Shown one piece after another: positions 51,919 through 61,202 of a stretch of 64,000 bases of DNA. How positions within the stretch are numbered: position 1 is the stretch's first letter; the number at the start of each line of letters is the position of its first letter. The translations under genes were made by a program, and so were the position numbers. Under the pieces are notes generated by a model, which had not been told where the DNA came from, ran no database searches, and worked only from the letters and a program-made list of their open reading frames with translations. This DNA comes from Sinorhizobium numidicum (GTDB lineage: Bacteria > Pseudomonadota > Alphaproteobacteria > Rhizobiales > Rhizobiaceae): contig NZ_CP120367.1 of NCBI RefSeq assembly GCF_029892045.1, positions 2,232,001 through 2,296,000 of the forward strand, written 5' to 3'.

Positions 51919-53417
51919 GCCGCATCCCGCCTTTCTCCGGCGCCCATGAGCTCGGCCTTGGTCAGCGTCTTCGCCTCGGCGATGCGCATGATGCGGCCCC
52001 GCCGCACAATCGCGATGCGATCAGACATGGCGAGCAGCTCCTTGTCGTCGGAGCTGATCAGTATGACGCCTTTCCCCGCTGCGGTCAGCTCGTTGATCAG
52101 CCGGTAGATGGCGACCTTGGCTCCGACATCGATGCCTTTGGTCGGCTCATCGAGAATGAAGACCTCCGCATTGGCGTTCAGCCATCGCGCGAGCAGGATC
52201 TTCTGCTGATTGCCTCCTGACAGCCGGCCGACCAGCTCGGTTTCGGCGGCACGGCTTACTCGCAGGCTGCGGATGAGATCGCCCGCCACCTTGCGCTCGC
52301 GCGCAAGATCGAGCCAGAGACCACGGTCGAGATCGGCGAGGCTTGCGGCAGTGATGTTCTGCGGGCCGGTGAAGTTGAAGAACAGGCCGTCGATATTGCG
52401 GTTTTCGGTGAGGAGCGCGATGCCGGCGGCGATTGCGCCCGCCGGGCTGCGAATCACTTGCGCCTTTCCATGCAGCCGAATTTCTCCGCCGGCCAGCGGC
52501 ACCACGCCGAACAGGGCGCGCGCGATAGCGCTTCGGCCGGAGCCGAGCGGCCCGCCAAATCCGAGCACTTCGCCGCGATGGAGAGTGAAGCTCACGTCAT
52601 GGAGCTTGGGATCGGCGGAGATGCCGAGCGCTTCCAGAAGCACCTCGCCCTGCCTGCAATGGATCTTCGGGTACTGCTCCTCCATCTCCTTGCCGATCAT
52701 AAGCGAGATGATGGCGCCTACATCGAGCGGCGTGTGGTCGGCTCCGCTAACAATGCGGCCGTTCCGCATGACGCTGACCACGTCGCAGAGATCGACAACC
52801 TCGTCGAGCCGATGGGAAATATAGAGGATCGCCGCGCCGTTTTTTCGTGCCCGCCTTAGGAGCTCGTGCAGATGCTCGATCTCCGTCACCCCGAGCGCCG
52901 TGGTCGGCTCGTCGAGCACGATCAGGCTCGCCCTCGCCGCCATCGCCTTGGCGATTTCCACAAGCTGCTGCTGCGCGACCGGCAACTCGCCGACCACAGC
53001 GTCCGGAGGGATGTCGAGCTCGAGCTCCATCAGGGTTCTGTGCGCCGCCTCGCGCATGGAGCGCCAATCGATGCTGAAGTAGCTGCCGGGCCATCGCCCC
53101 AGGAACACATTCTCCGCGACAGTCAGTTCAGGAACGAGAGAAAACTCCTGGAACACCGTGGCGATGCCGAGCGAGCGGGCCGTGAGCGTGCTGTCGAGCG
53201 TGACGGGCGCACCCTCGTGCAGGATCATGCCCCCGTCCGGCCGGTGCGCGCCTGAAAGCGTCCGAATAAGAGTGGTCTTGCCGCTGCCATTCTCGCCGAC
53301 GAGCCCATGGATCTGGTGCCGGCGAAGCGCGAGCGAAACATCGTCATTTGCCAGCACCACGCCGAATGCCTTGCTGATGCCCCGCAACTCCCAGACGGTA
53401 TCGCTGTCCACGCTCAT
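51915..53417 (-). CDS. Ribose-type ABC importer ATPase, double cassette (importer 1)
   Basis: The 500-residue protein has two ABC domains like RbsA. The first has Walker A GENGSGKT and DEPTTALG; the second has LSGGNQQK and DEPTKGIDVG. The first cassette has LPVAQQQLVEIAKAM in place of the canonical LSGGQ, as is usual for the inactive half of RbsA-type proteins. The start at 53417 (MSVDSDTVWELRGISK) follows GGTGAAG. Co-transcribed with permease and binding protein. Confidence 0.92.
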   Translation of the reverse strand: MSVDSDTVWELRGISKAFGVVLANDDVSLALRRHQIHGLVGENGSGKTTLIRTLSGAHRPDGGMILHEGAPVTLDSTLTARSLGIATVFQEFSLVPELTVAENVFLGRWPGSYFSIDWRSMREAAHRTLMELELDIPPDAVVGELPVAQQQLVEIAKAMAARASLIVLDEPTTALGVTEIEHLHELLRRARKNGAAILYISHRLDEVVDLCDVVSVMRNGRIVSGADHTPLDVGAIISLMIGKEMEEQYPKIHCRQGEVLLEALGISADPKLHDVSFTLHRGEVLGFGGPLGSGRSAIARALFGVVPLAGGEIRLHGKAQVIRSPAGAIAAGIALLTENRNIDGLFFNFTGPQNITAASLADLDRGLWLDLARERKVAGDLIRSLRVSRAAETELVGRLSGGNQQKILLARWLNANAEVFILDEPTKGIDVGAKVAIYRLINELTAAGKGVILISSDDKELLAMSDRIAIVRRGRIMRIAEAKTLTKAELMGAGERRDAA

Positions 53418-53480
53418 AACTTCACCATGTGTCACGTGTTGCTCCCGGCGGGATCCAGCGATCTGCCATGCTCCTGCGCA

Positions 53481-54533
53481 TCAATATGCCTTGGAGGGCT
53501 TCGGATAGAGCGTTTCGGGATGGCGCAGGATGTCGATCACGTTGTTCTTGTCGACGATCTGCGTCGGGGTCTCGACCCAGCCGCCCGGATATTTGTTGGC
53601 GAGGATATCGGCGGTGATGGCGAGCGCGATCTGGCCCATGACAAAGGGCGTTGTGTCGACCGTTGCGGTGACGTTGCCGGCGGCGATCTGCTCTAGGCCG
53701 GCGCCGGTATCCCCGTCATTGCCGAACAATAGAAGGTCGGTGCGGCCGAGTGCTTTCGCAGCCTGCGCGGCGCCCATGATCTCGTAATCGTTGGCAGCGA
53801 AGATCAACTGGATATCGGGATGCGCCTGCAGCATGTCCATCGCGGCGGCGTTACCGCCCTCGACGTTCCATTTGCCGTCTAGGCTGGCGACGACCTTGAA
53901 ATTCGAGCCCTTGATGGCGTCCAGGAATCCGCCCACCCGCTCGGTCGAATGATAGCCGGGCTGCCCCTCCAGAATCCCGACGATCATCGGCTTTCCATCA
54001 GTCAATTTCAGGGCATATTCGCCGAGCTTGTGCGTGCCCTTGCGCTGCGAATAGCCGACCACCGCGTGGACAGGGGCAGGAAAGTCGGGAATGTCGGAAT
54101 TGACGATCACCACTGCAATTCCAGCATCCACCGCGCGCTTCACCAGGGGAGCCGCCGCGTGCTCGTCATGCGTCGAGAGGATGATCGCATCGACGCCGCG
54201 CGTGATCACGTCCTGCAGCATGCCCATCTGGCCGTTGATGTCGGCTCCGCTTTGCGGCGCGAGTAGGAAGGTGTCGATGCCGCGCTTGGCCGCCTCCTTC
54301 TTTATGCCTTCGCCGATCGCGATGTAGTAGTTGAACTCGGTCGCCGGTGGCATGTAGGCGATATGGGCTCCCTTCGGTCCCTTGAAGCTCTTGATGGGAG
54401 CCTGGGCCGACGCCTGAAGCGGTTTCGGCGCCGGGTAAGAGAGTTCCTGTGCCCACGCGGCTCCAACCGCCAGCCCTATGGCAAGCGCCAGGCCGGCAGC
54501 GAGAATTTTCGTTGCGTTTCTCATGACGTTCAT
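53481..54533 (-). CDS. Periplasmic sugar-binding protein of ABC importer 1
   Basis: The 350-residue protein has a signal peptide (ATKILAAGLALAIGLAVGAA with cleavage after AWA) and a Peripla_BP_4-type ribose-binding fold (YMPPATEFNYYIAIGEGIKK; VDAIILSTHD; VHAVVGYSQR; LFGNDGDTGAGLEQIAAGNV). GGAGA precedes the ATG at 54533. It is upstream of the ATPase and permease, the usual order of a ribose-type operon. The ligand is not readable, but SMP-30 and 2-hydroxyacid enzymes nearby suggest a sugar or sugar acid. Confidence 0.9.
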   Translation of the reverse strand: MNVMRNATKILAAGLALAIGLAVGAAWAQELSYPAPKPLQASAQAPIKSFKGPKGAHIAYMPPATEFNYYIAIGEGIKKEAAKRGIDTFLLAPQSGADINGQMGMLQDVITRGVDAIILSTHDEHAAAPLVKRAVDAGIAVVIVNSDIPDFPAPVHAVVGYSQRKGTHKLGEYALKLTDGKPMIVGILEGQPGYHSTERVGGFLDAIKGSNFKVVASLDGKWNVEGGNAAAMDMLQAHPDIQLIFAANDYEIMGAAQAAKALGRTDLLLFGNDGDTGAGLEQIAAGNVTATVDTTPFVMGQIALAITADILANKYPGGWVETPTQIVDKNNVIDILRHPETLYPKPSKAY

Positions 54534-54575
54534 CCTGTTCTCCCTGGGCGTTGCGCGCTTCCTCTCGTTGTTTTC

Positions 54576-55448
54576 TCATCCGGCGAAAGGCTGGTCTGCG
54601 ACGCCGCGCACGCCTGGCCGGAATGCAAAAAGCGCCCCGGCCGTCGGCTCCGCTGCGAGCTGCTCCGGGGTCATGGCCAGCCGTGACGTGGTGATGTAGA
54701 GCGTATCCAGTTCCGCTCCGCCGAAGGCGCAGCATGTCGGTTTCCAGACCGGCACCTCGATCGTCCGGTCGGCCCTGCCGTCGGGAAGGATGCGGACGAT
54801 CCGCTGGCCTTCCCAGACCGCGTTCCACACAGCACCCTCGGCATCCACGCACGAGCCGTCCGGAATGCCGGCTTCGCCTTGAAAATCCTTCAGCACGCGG
54901 CGGTTGGAGGGGATCCCTGTGCGAGGATCGTAGTCATAGGCCCAGATCGTGCCGGCGAAGGAGTCGGCGAAATACATCGTCCGCCCGTCCGGCGAAAAGC
55001 AGGTGCTGTTGGCACACCCGACCCCGCTGATGATGGTGGACACCGATCCGTCGAGATCGACGCGCACGACGGTGGAAACCGGCTCCGAGGAACCCTCGTT
55101 CATGCCGCCGGCTATGAAGCGGCCCTGGCGATCGGTGCGGCCGTCGTTGAGGCGCGTGTCCGGATTGTCGGGCTCGAAGCGATGGATGGAGGACACCGCG
55201 CCGCTCTCCGGATCGAAGAACGCAATTTGCTTGGCGAAGGCGATGATGAACCCTCCGCTCCGCCGGGGCGCGAAGCAGCACGCGCGGTCGGGCATGGCAA
55301 CAGAACCGGATCTGGCGGACTCAGGCTCGTACCACCAGAGATGCCAGCCATGGATATCCGTCCACCAAACGCGGCCGTCGTTCGGGTTCCACAGCACACC
55401 CTCGCCGTGCTGGTTGTGGCAATCAAGGAGAAGCTCAGCCCTGTCCAT
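54576..55448 (-). CDS. SMP-30/gluconolactonase-family protein
   Basis: The 290-residue protein has the six-bladed propeller of the regucalcin group: GEGVLWNPNDGRVWWTDIHG at the start (Glu metal ligand), LNDGRTDRQGRFIAGGMNEG (Asn, Asp), GVGCANSTCFSPDGRTMYFA and PDGSCVDAEGAVWNAVWEGQ (Asp). It is a likely metal-dependent lactonase that opens a sugar-acid lactone. It is the first gene of the leftward catabolic operon, divergent from the GntR regulator at 55538. The start is the ATG at 55448. Confidence 0.9.
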   Translation of the reverse strand: MDRAELLLDCHNQHGEGVLWNPNDGRVWWTDIHGWHLWWYEPESARSGSVAMPDRACCFAPRRSGGFIIAFAKQIAFFDPESGAVSSIHRFEPDNPDTRLNDGRTDRQGRFIAGGMNEGSSEPVSTVVRVDLDGSVSTIISGVGCANSTCFSPDGRTMYFADSFAGTIWAYDYDPRTGIPSNRRVLKDFQGEAGIPDGSCVDAEGAVWNAVWEGQRIVRILPDGRADRTIEVPVWKPTCCAFGGAELDTLYITTSRLAMTPEQLAAEPTAGALFAFRPGVRGVADQPFAG

Positions 55449-55517
55449 GCGATCCTATCCCGGAGCGCTCCTAAAGCGTGGCGCGCCGCATCAAACCGCT
55501 TGTCCCATGTGCTGCTG

Positions 55518-55538
55518 TCTGGTATATCACATTCCAGA
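55518..55538. promoter_or_regulatory. Candidate GntR operator over its own start
   Basis: TCTGG-TATATCACATT-CCAGA, with 5-bp arms around 11 bp, reaches the first base of the GntR start codon and contains TGGTATA, close to the half site of GntR/FCD regulators. It lies in the 89-bp divergent gap and could control both operons. Confidence 0.4.
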
Positions 55539-56263
55539 TGGCAGACAAACCGAAAATATACCGCAATTCCGGCGTTCGGCGCATTGAGCGCCCCAAATCG
55601 CTGGCGCAGACGGTTCTTTCCCACCTGCGTACGTCGATCATTCACGGCGACCTCGAACTCGGGCAGCCGCTCTCGGAGCGGCAGCTCGCAGATGATCTCG
55701 GCGTCTCTAAGACCCCGGTGCGGGAAGCGCTCGCTCAATTGCGCAATGAAGGCCTGGTGCTGATCTATCCTCAGCGCGGCGCGTTCGTGTTCACGCTCAG
55801 TGCCCGCGAAGTCCACGAGATTTGCGAGTTTCGGAGCGCGGTCGAAGCGGCAGCGCTGAAGCTCGCGATCTCGCGCAATCCTGAGACCTTCGCGGCCGAT
55901 CTGGGGGCGGTCGTCACGGAGATGACGGCGGCCCAACAGCGCGGTGATCAGCGAGCCTATCTAGAGCTCGACACCCGCTTTCACGCCACCTTCCTTGAGC
56001 ATTGCGGCAACAGCTATCTGCGCGACGCCTACGAACGCAACGTCGGCAAGATCGCCGCTCTCAGGACCCATCTCGCGACCAAGCCGCTCCACACCAAGAT
56101 GTCGTTCCGCGAGCACCGCCAGATGCTGGAGACGGTGCGGCAGCGCGACCTCGCCGCAACGCTCGCCATCCTGGATGTCCATATCGGGCGGACGCGGGAG
56201 ACCTATTCGGCCGAGATCGAGGACATAGCGGCTGCCGACAAGGAGGTTGCGGAGGCGATGTGA
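55538..56263 (+). CDS. GntR-family (FCD) regulator
   Basis: The 241-residue protein has a winged HTH (SLAQTVLSHLRTSIIHGDLE; LSERQLADDLGVSKTPVREA; LRNEGLVLIYPQRGAFV) and an FCD ligand domain with metal-binding His/Asp (ELDTRFHATFLEHCGNSYLR; FREHRQML). The start at 55538 (MADKPKIYRNSG) was chosen over a GTG-type start 60 bp upstream. It sits between two divergent ribose-type importers and shares its transcript with importer 2 (stop/start overlap TGATG at 56261-56265), so it is the likely repressor of both. Confidence 0.9.
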   Translation: MADKPKIYRNSGVRRIERPKSLAQTVLSHLRTSIIHGDLELGQPLSERQLADDLGVSKTPVREALAQLRNEGLVLIYPQRGAFVFTLSAREVHEICEFRSAVEAAALKLAISRNPETFAADLGAVVTEMTAAQQRGDQRAYLELDTRFHATFLEHCGNSYLRDAYERNVGKIAALRTHLATKPLHTKMSFREHRQMLETVRQRDLAATLAILDVHIGRTRETYSAEIEDIAAADKEVAEAM

Positions 56264-57774
56264 TGGCCGAGCCGCTCCTTCGATTAAGCGGCATTTCGCG
56301 CTCGTTCGGAATGACCCGGGCGCTCCAAGGCGTCCATTTCGAATTGCTAGCCGGCGAAATCCATGCGCTTTTGGGCGAGAACGGTGCTGGGAAATCTACA
56401 CTGCTCGGCGTATTGTCAGGCGTCGTCGCGCCCGACTCAGGCTCGATCGAGATAGACGCTCGACAGGTCACAATCGATACGCCCGCAAAGGCGCAGGCGC
56501 TTGGCATCGGGACGGTTTTTCAGGAGCTCAGCCTCGCTCGCGCGCTGACGGTCGCGGAGAATGTCTTCGCCGGCCGCGCACCCACCCACTTCGGCCTTGT
56601 TCGATGGCGCGAGCTTCGGCGGAGGACGCGGGACATTCTGGCTGAATTCGATGTCGAAGCGGACGTCGACCGGCCCGTGGGGCGGCTGCCGGTCGGCATG
56701 CGTCAACTGGTGGAGATCGCCAAGGCGCTGTCGCTCAGCTCGCGGATCCTGCTCCTCGACGAGCCGACCTCCGCGCTCGATGCGGTCGAGGTGGAGGCGC
56801 TCTTTCAGGTCTTGCGCCGCCTCAAGGAGCGCGGAATCGGCATTGTCTATGTCACTCATCGCATACCCGAGGTCTTCCGCATTGCCGACCGGATCACGGT
56901 CCTGCGCGATGGGCGGCTGGTGAGCACAAATCATACGGACGCGATATCACCCGATCTGGTGGTGCAGGACATGGTCGGCCGCCACTTCGCTGCGCTGACG
57001 GCTCCGTCGGCTCAGGCCGGCGGTGGGGTCGCGCTGAAGGCGCGAAACTTGGGACGACGGGGCGAGTTTTCAGGCGTCGACCTCACCCTGCGCTTCGGCG
57101 AAGTGGTGGGGTTGGCGGGCCTGATGGGTGCACGCCGGGACGAGCTTGCGCGGACTTTGGCGGGAATCGTTCCGGTTCATTGCGGCACGATTGAAGTTCG
57201 CGGAGATCCGGTGCGCTTCCATGATGCCCGTCACGCGATGCGGCTCGGCGTCGCCTATGTGCCTGCAGACCGGAAGGAGGAAGGGCTCTTTGTAACGAAA
57301 TCGGTCGTAGACAACATCATCGTGACAGCGCTTGGCCGGTTCAGCCGGAACGGCCTGCTCAACGCGGCCGCGGGCCGCGAGGCGACGAAAAAAGCCGTCG
57401 AGCGCTTTCACATTCGGGTCCCAGGGCTTTGCGCGGCGGCCGCCAAGCTCAGCGGTGGCAATCAGCAGAAACTGATGATCGCGAAGTGGCTGGAAAGGAG
57501 GCCCGAGATCATCATAATCGATGAGCCGACCAGGGGCGTCGACATCGGCGCCAAACAGGACATCCATCAGGAAATCCGCCGCCTCGCCTCCCAAGGCAAG
57601 GCGGTCCTGTTCGTCTCATCCGACCTGCCCGAACTTTTTGCGCTCACCAACCGCATCATCGTAATGCAGCAGGGCCGGATCGCGGCAGAGCTCGAGACCG
57701 CAAGCGCAACCGAAGAACTCGTCATGGCCTTCGCTGCGGGAACACGAGGCCATAAAAGTGGAGCGGTGGCATGA
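56263..57774 (+). CDS. Ribose-type ABC importer ATPase, double cassette (importer 2)
   Basis: The 503-residue protein has two cassettes. The first has Walker A GENGAGKS and DEPTSALD but no canonical signature (LPVGMRQLVEIAKAL in its place). The second has the RbsA pattern LSGGNQQKLMIAKWLERR and DEPTRGVDIGAKQ, and its P-loop is degenerate (GLMGARRDE). This asymmetry is normal for RbsA-type proteins. The start overlaps the GntR stop by one base; a much longer upstream frame in another register was rejected. The permease gene begins within its stop codon. Confidence 0.92.
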   Translation: MAEPLLRLSGISRSFGMTRALQGVHFELLAGEIHALLGENGAGKSTLLGVLSGVVAPDSGSIEIDARQVTIDTPAKAQALGIGTVFQELSLARALTVAENVFAGRAPTHFGLVRWRELRRRTRDILAEFDVEADVDRPVGRLPVGMRQLVEIAKALSLSSRILLLDEPTSALDAVEVEALFQVLRRLKERGIGIVYVTHRIPEVFRIADRITVLRDGRLVSTNHTDAISPDLVVQDMVGRHFAALTAPSAQAGGGVALKARNLGRRGEFSGVDLTLRFGEVVGLAGLMGARRDELARTLAGIVPVHCGTIEVRGDPVRFHDARHAMRLGVAYVPADRKEEGLFVTKSVVDNIIVTALGRFSRNGLLNAAAGREATKKAVERFHIRVPGLCAAAAKLSGGNQQKLMIAKWLERRPEIIIIDEPTRGVDIGAKQDIHQEIRRLASQGKAVLFVSSDLPELFALTNRIIVMQQGRIAAELETASATEELVMAFAAGTRGHKSGAVA

Positions 57775-58760
57775 GAGCCGAGAACATGCGCCGCCTTACA
57801 GTTCAGCTGGTCTGCAGGCAGTTCCTGCGTCTCATCATCGAGACGCGCGAATTGACGCTCGCCCTTCTGATCGTGGCACTCATCATCGCCACCTGGCTGG
57901 CCTCTCCCTTCTTCTTCTCCATGGCTAATTTCCGGGCGATCACAGTCGGTATGGCGCCGACCGCCATCATCGCCATCGGCATGACAATGCTGCTCGCCTC
58001 GGGCGGTTTCGACCTGTCCGTCGGCTCCGTTCTCGCGCTCGCAAGCACCATCGTGGCGCTGCTAATCATCGACGGCTGGCCGATCCCGCTCGCCGTCCTG
58101 GCCGCGCTCGCGCTCGGCGCCGCGATCGGATTGGCGAACGGGCTGGTCGTCACCAAGATCAACGTCAACCCGCTTGTCGCGACCCTAGGCTCGATGTCGA
58201 TCGCGCGAGGGATAGCATTGGTGCTCACAGAGGGTTTTTCTTTGTCAAACCTGCCGGCCGCCTTCGCCTGGGCCGGCAAGGCGCAGTTTATTGGCGTCCC
58301 TTTCCTGGTTTGGACGACCCTCGGGCTGGTCGTCCTGTTCGATCTGGCCATGCGGCATGTACGTTTCTTCCGCCAAATCTATTACATCGGATCGAATGAA
58401 AGGGCGGCGCGCCTGTCGGGCCTGCCTGTCGAGCGCGTCCGCATCGTCGCCTATATGCTCTCGGGCCTGCTTGCCGCGCTCGCCGGCGTGCTGCTTGCCT
58501 CCAGGCTGATGAGCGGCACCCCTACCGCTGGCGCCGGGCTTGAGCTGCAGGTTCTCGCAGCCGCAGTGATCGGCGGCGCCAGTCTGCGCGGCGGCGAAGG
58601 GACGGTTCTCGGCGCCTTCCTCGGGGTGATCTTCGTCGCCCTCATCAACAACGCCATGACCATGCTGGCAGTATCGATCTACTGGCAGATGATCGTCACC
58701 GGCACCGTGCTCGTGGCCGCGGTCGCACTCGACATGCTCGTGCGCCGCGGCAACGAATGA
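57771..58760 (+). CDS. Ribose-type ABC importer permease (importer 2)
   Basis: The 329-residue protein has about nine or ten helices, with GGFDLSVGSVLALASTIVAL and LAAAVIGGASLRGGEGTVLG, the permease family landmarks. It begins ATGA over the ATPase stop (57771-57774). It is followed by the binding-protein gene after 37 bp. The N-terminus is basic (RAENMRRLTVQLVCRQF). Confidence 0.92.
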   Translation: MRAENMRRLTVQLVCRQFLRLIIETRELTLALLIVALIIATWLASPFFFSMANFRAITVGMAPTAIIAIGMTMLLASGGFDLSVGSVLALASTIVALLIIDGWPIPLAVLAALALGAAIGLANGLVVTKINVNPLVATLGSMSIARGIALVLTEGFSLSNLPAAFAWAGKAQFIGVPFLVWTTLGLVVLFDLAMRHVRFFRQIYYIGSNERAARLSGLPVERVRIVAYMLSGLLAALAGVLLASRLMSGTPTAGAGLELQVLAAAVIGGASLRGGEGTVLGAFLGVIFVALINNAMTMLAVSIYWQMIVTGTVLVAAVALDMLVRRGNE

Positions 58761-58797
58761 ACCGTCATCTCGACGGTTAAAGGCAAGGGAGGAAAAA

Positions 58798-59790
58798 ATG
58801 ACCACACTCGACATGGATCGCCGCGATCTTCTCAAGTTTGGAGGACTGGGCCTGGCGGGCCTCAGCCTGCTGCCTGGCTTCAGCGCGGAGGCGTTCGCGC
58901 AGGGAGCCGGGATGGAATATGTCTTCTTATCCTGCGTCACCCAGGTTCCGTTCTGGGTCGACCATCGCAAGGCGCTCGAAGATTGCGCGAAGCTTCTGGG
59001 CGTCAAGACAGCCTTCACAGGGCCGCTCGATTTCGACACCGCCGCGCAGGCGCGCCAGCTCGATGAGCTCATCGCCAAGAAACCCGCGGGCCTGCTCATC
59101 TTCCCCGCCGATGCCGCCGCGCTCACGCCAGGCATCGACAGGGCAGTGGAGGCTGGCATTCCCGTCGCCATGATCATCGGCGACGCGCCCGGCTCGAAGC
59201 GCCAGATCTATCTCGGCATTTCCAACCTCGCGGCAGGCAAGGTCGGCGGCAAGATGCTTGCCGACGCGATCGGCGGAAAAGGGAAGGTGCTGCTCGGCTC
59301 GTTCCCGGCCCCCTCCGTTCTGGAGCGTGTGGAAGGCTACAAGACCTATTTCAAGGAGAACGCGCCGGGAATCGAGGTTGTCGATGTCGTCAACGACAAG
59401 GCCGACCCCTCTTACGCGCCGACCGCCTATAGCCAGGCTCTGCTTGCCCATCCCGATGTGATCGGCGTCGGCGGCACCGATGGCGACAGCGGCAAGGGGG
59501 CTGCGATTGCGGTCACCGAAGCCGGCCTCCAGGGCAAGGTGAAGATCGTCGCCATGGACCGGAACGACGACATGCTGCCCTATATCGAGGATGGGACGAT
59601 CGTCGGATCGGTCGTGCAGAAATCCTATGTCGAGGCCTTTCTCGGTGTATATCTGCTGCACTGGCTCAACACAGGCGCCATGAAAGTGGTGCCGGACCAT
59701 AAAGCCGCAGGCATCAACCCACTGCCGGAGAAGGTGGAGACCGGCGTCATGCAGCTCACCAAGGCAAACGTGGCGCAGTTCAAGCACTAG
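58798..59790 (+). CDS. Tat-type sugar-binding protein of ABC importer 2
   Basis: The 330-residue protein has a Tat signal (MDRRDLLKFGGLGLAGLSLL, twin Arg then hydrophobic stretch, cleavage near AFAQG) and a ribose-binding-like fold (VFLSCVTQVPFWVDHRKALE; LLIFPADAAALTPGIDRAVE; VGGTDGDSGKGAAIAVTEAG). A Tat-exported binding protein next to a Sec-exported one in importer 1 is notable. GGGAGG precedes the ATG. The gene ends at 59790, directly at the left end of an IS481 element, and its stop codon lies in the CTAG duplication. Confidence 0.9.
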   Translation: MTTLDMDRRDLLKFGGLGLAGLSLLPGFSAEAFAQGAGMEYVFLSCVTQVPFWVDHRKALEDCAKLLGVKTAFTGPLDFDTAAQARQLDELIAKKPAGLLIFPADAAALTPGIDRAVEAGIPVAMIIGDAPGSKRQIYLGISNLAAGKVGGKMLADAIGGKGKVLLGSFPAPSVLERVEGYKTYFKENAPGIEVVDVVNDKADPSYAPTAYSQALLAHPDVIGVGGTDGDSGKGAAIAVTEAGLQGKVKIVAMDRNDDMLPYIEDGTIVGSVVQKSYVEAFLGVYLLHWLNTGAMKVVPDHKAAGINPLPEKVETGVMQLTKANVAQFKH

Positions 59791-60741
59791 GTGTGGAGCC
59801 TCAACAGGTTGTTCCCGGTCAGACCGAGTCGGCTGATGGGTGGTTTTGAGCCGATACTGCCATGCGGTCTATGCCAATTGTAGCGGTGAAGCCATCGCGG
59901 CAGTTCGGCGGTGCGTTCGTCTGAGGTGTTGTAGGCGCGAGCATAGGCCCATTCGCGCAAGCTTGTCTGAATGAAGCGCTCGGCTTTCCCGTTGGTCCTG
60001 GGAGTATAGGGCTTGGTGAAGATCTGGCGCAGGCCGAGACGCTTGCAGGCTGCCCGGAAAGTCTTTGACCGGTAGCAGGAACCGTTGTCGGTCATCACGC
60101 GCTGCACTTTGACGCCGAGACTGGCGTAATAAGCAACGGCGGCCTCAAGGAAGGCGACAGCGCTGTTCTTGCGCTGATCGGGCATAACTTGGACGAAAGC
60201 GACGCGCGAGGCATCGTCGATGCAGACATGGACGCACTCCCAGCCGATGCCGGTGTGACGGTTGATCATGCCAGTTTGTCGTCCGGTGATGCGGTGTCCG
60301 ACAGAGCCGATCCGGCCGAGCTTCTTGATATCAAGATGGATGAGTTCGCCGGGATGCTCCCGTTCATAGCGGCGCACGGGCCTCCGGCTCCAACGCGCTC
60401 AGCTTATTCAAGCCCAACCGGCGCAGAATACGGCTCACCGTCGCTGGCGAGACGCCGGCCTCAGCGGCGATCTGTTTGCCCGTCCAGCGCTGGCGGCGCA
60501 GCCGTTCGATCGTTTCGATTATCGCCGCAGGCGTCGGCCGGCGCAGTCGATGGGGCCGGGAGGAGCGATCATGCAATCCTGTCAATCCTTCGCGGCGATA
60601 TCGGTCTATCCACTTCCGAATGGTCCGCAGGCAGACGCCTGCGGCTTTGGCCACGGCCCCCGGCGTCTGCCCGCTCTCGACCTGCCTTACAATTCGCTCT
60701 CGACCGCGCGGCGTCAGCCGCGCATTCTTGTGGATGTTCAT
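59787..60741 (-). pseudogene. IS481 transposase with frameshift
   Basis: The N-terminal part (60364-60741: RLTPRGRERIVRQVESGQTP, HTH region TGKQIAAEAGVSPATVSRIL) and the C-terminal part (59787-60377: rve integrase core with HLDIKKLGRIG, VHVCIDDASRVA, MTDNGSCYRSK and NGKAERFIQTSLREWAYARA, the DDE residues) are both full. They overlap in different frames near 60370, where one extra or two missing bases cut the gene. The normal single frame would give about 318 residues. Confidence 0.85.
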
Positions 60742-60825
60742 CCGGTCCTCCGAGAATCACTGAAGCTTCGACAACCTCAGCTTTCCCGGTCTGGGCCGGA
60801 TGGACAACCTACTGAAAGCTCACAG
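59791..60825 (-). mobile_element. IS481-family insertion sequence
   Basis: The element is about 1.03 kb. Ends read TGTGGAGCCTCAACAGGTTG at the left (from 59792) and, on the other strand, TGTGAGCTTTCAGTAGGTTG at the right, so the terminal repeats agree at most positions. CTAG flanks both sides (59787-59790 and 60826-60829) as a 4-bp target duplication; the left copy contains the last base of codon 330 and the TAG stop of the binding-protein gene. The transposase frame is broken. Confidence 0.8.
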
Positions 60826-61202
60826 CTAGCTAAGCTAGGCTGGAATTGGATGCCGAATAAGGCAGCGTTTTTCTTGCCACCGACCTCGGTCTCGCGATCG
60901 AGCCGCGTGACGATCACGCCGATTAAATCGCCTCGTGGGCGAAGGTCCTGAAGGACTTGCGCCCCTCGCTCCAGGGCGGCTCGCGCGAGCGGCCGGTGCA
61001 GACGTCGAGCACGTGCATTCCCTTGGCAACACGTGCGGCAGCCAAAATAGCTGGCACGGTCTGCGTGGGTGAGACGCGCAAAATGCCGCTCGTATCCTTT
61101 GCTGACAGTTTCCCAACCGGCATGCTCGAATTCACGGCTCGCCTAGAAGCGAAGCTGCCATTCAATGGCGCCTTCGGTCGGCCAGTTCTGGGCCAAGCGT
61201 AC
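60826..61202. other. Stretch without a recognisable gene
   Basis: After the IS481 end, only short damaged frames on the minus strand are seen. They could be the remnant of a gene downstream of the leftward FCD operon, but no family was recognised. Confidence 0.4.

Noticed and set aside
56002..56262. Possible 87-residue N-terminal extension of importer 2 ATPase
   Set aside because: It lies in another frame of the GntR gene; the ABC domain begins at the ATG at 56263.
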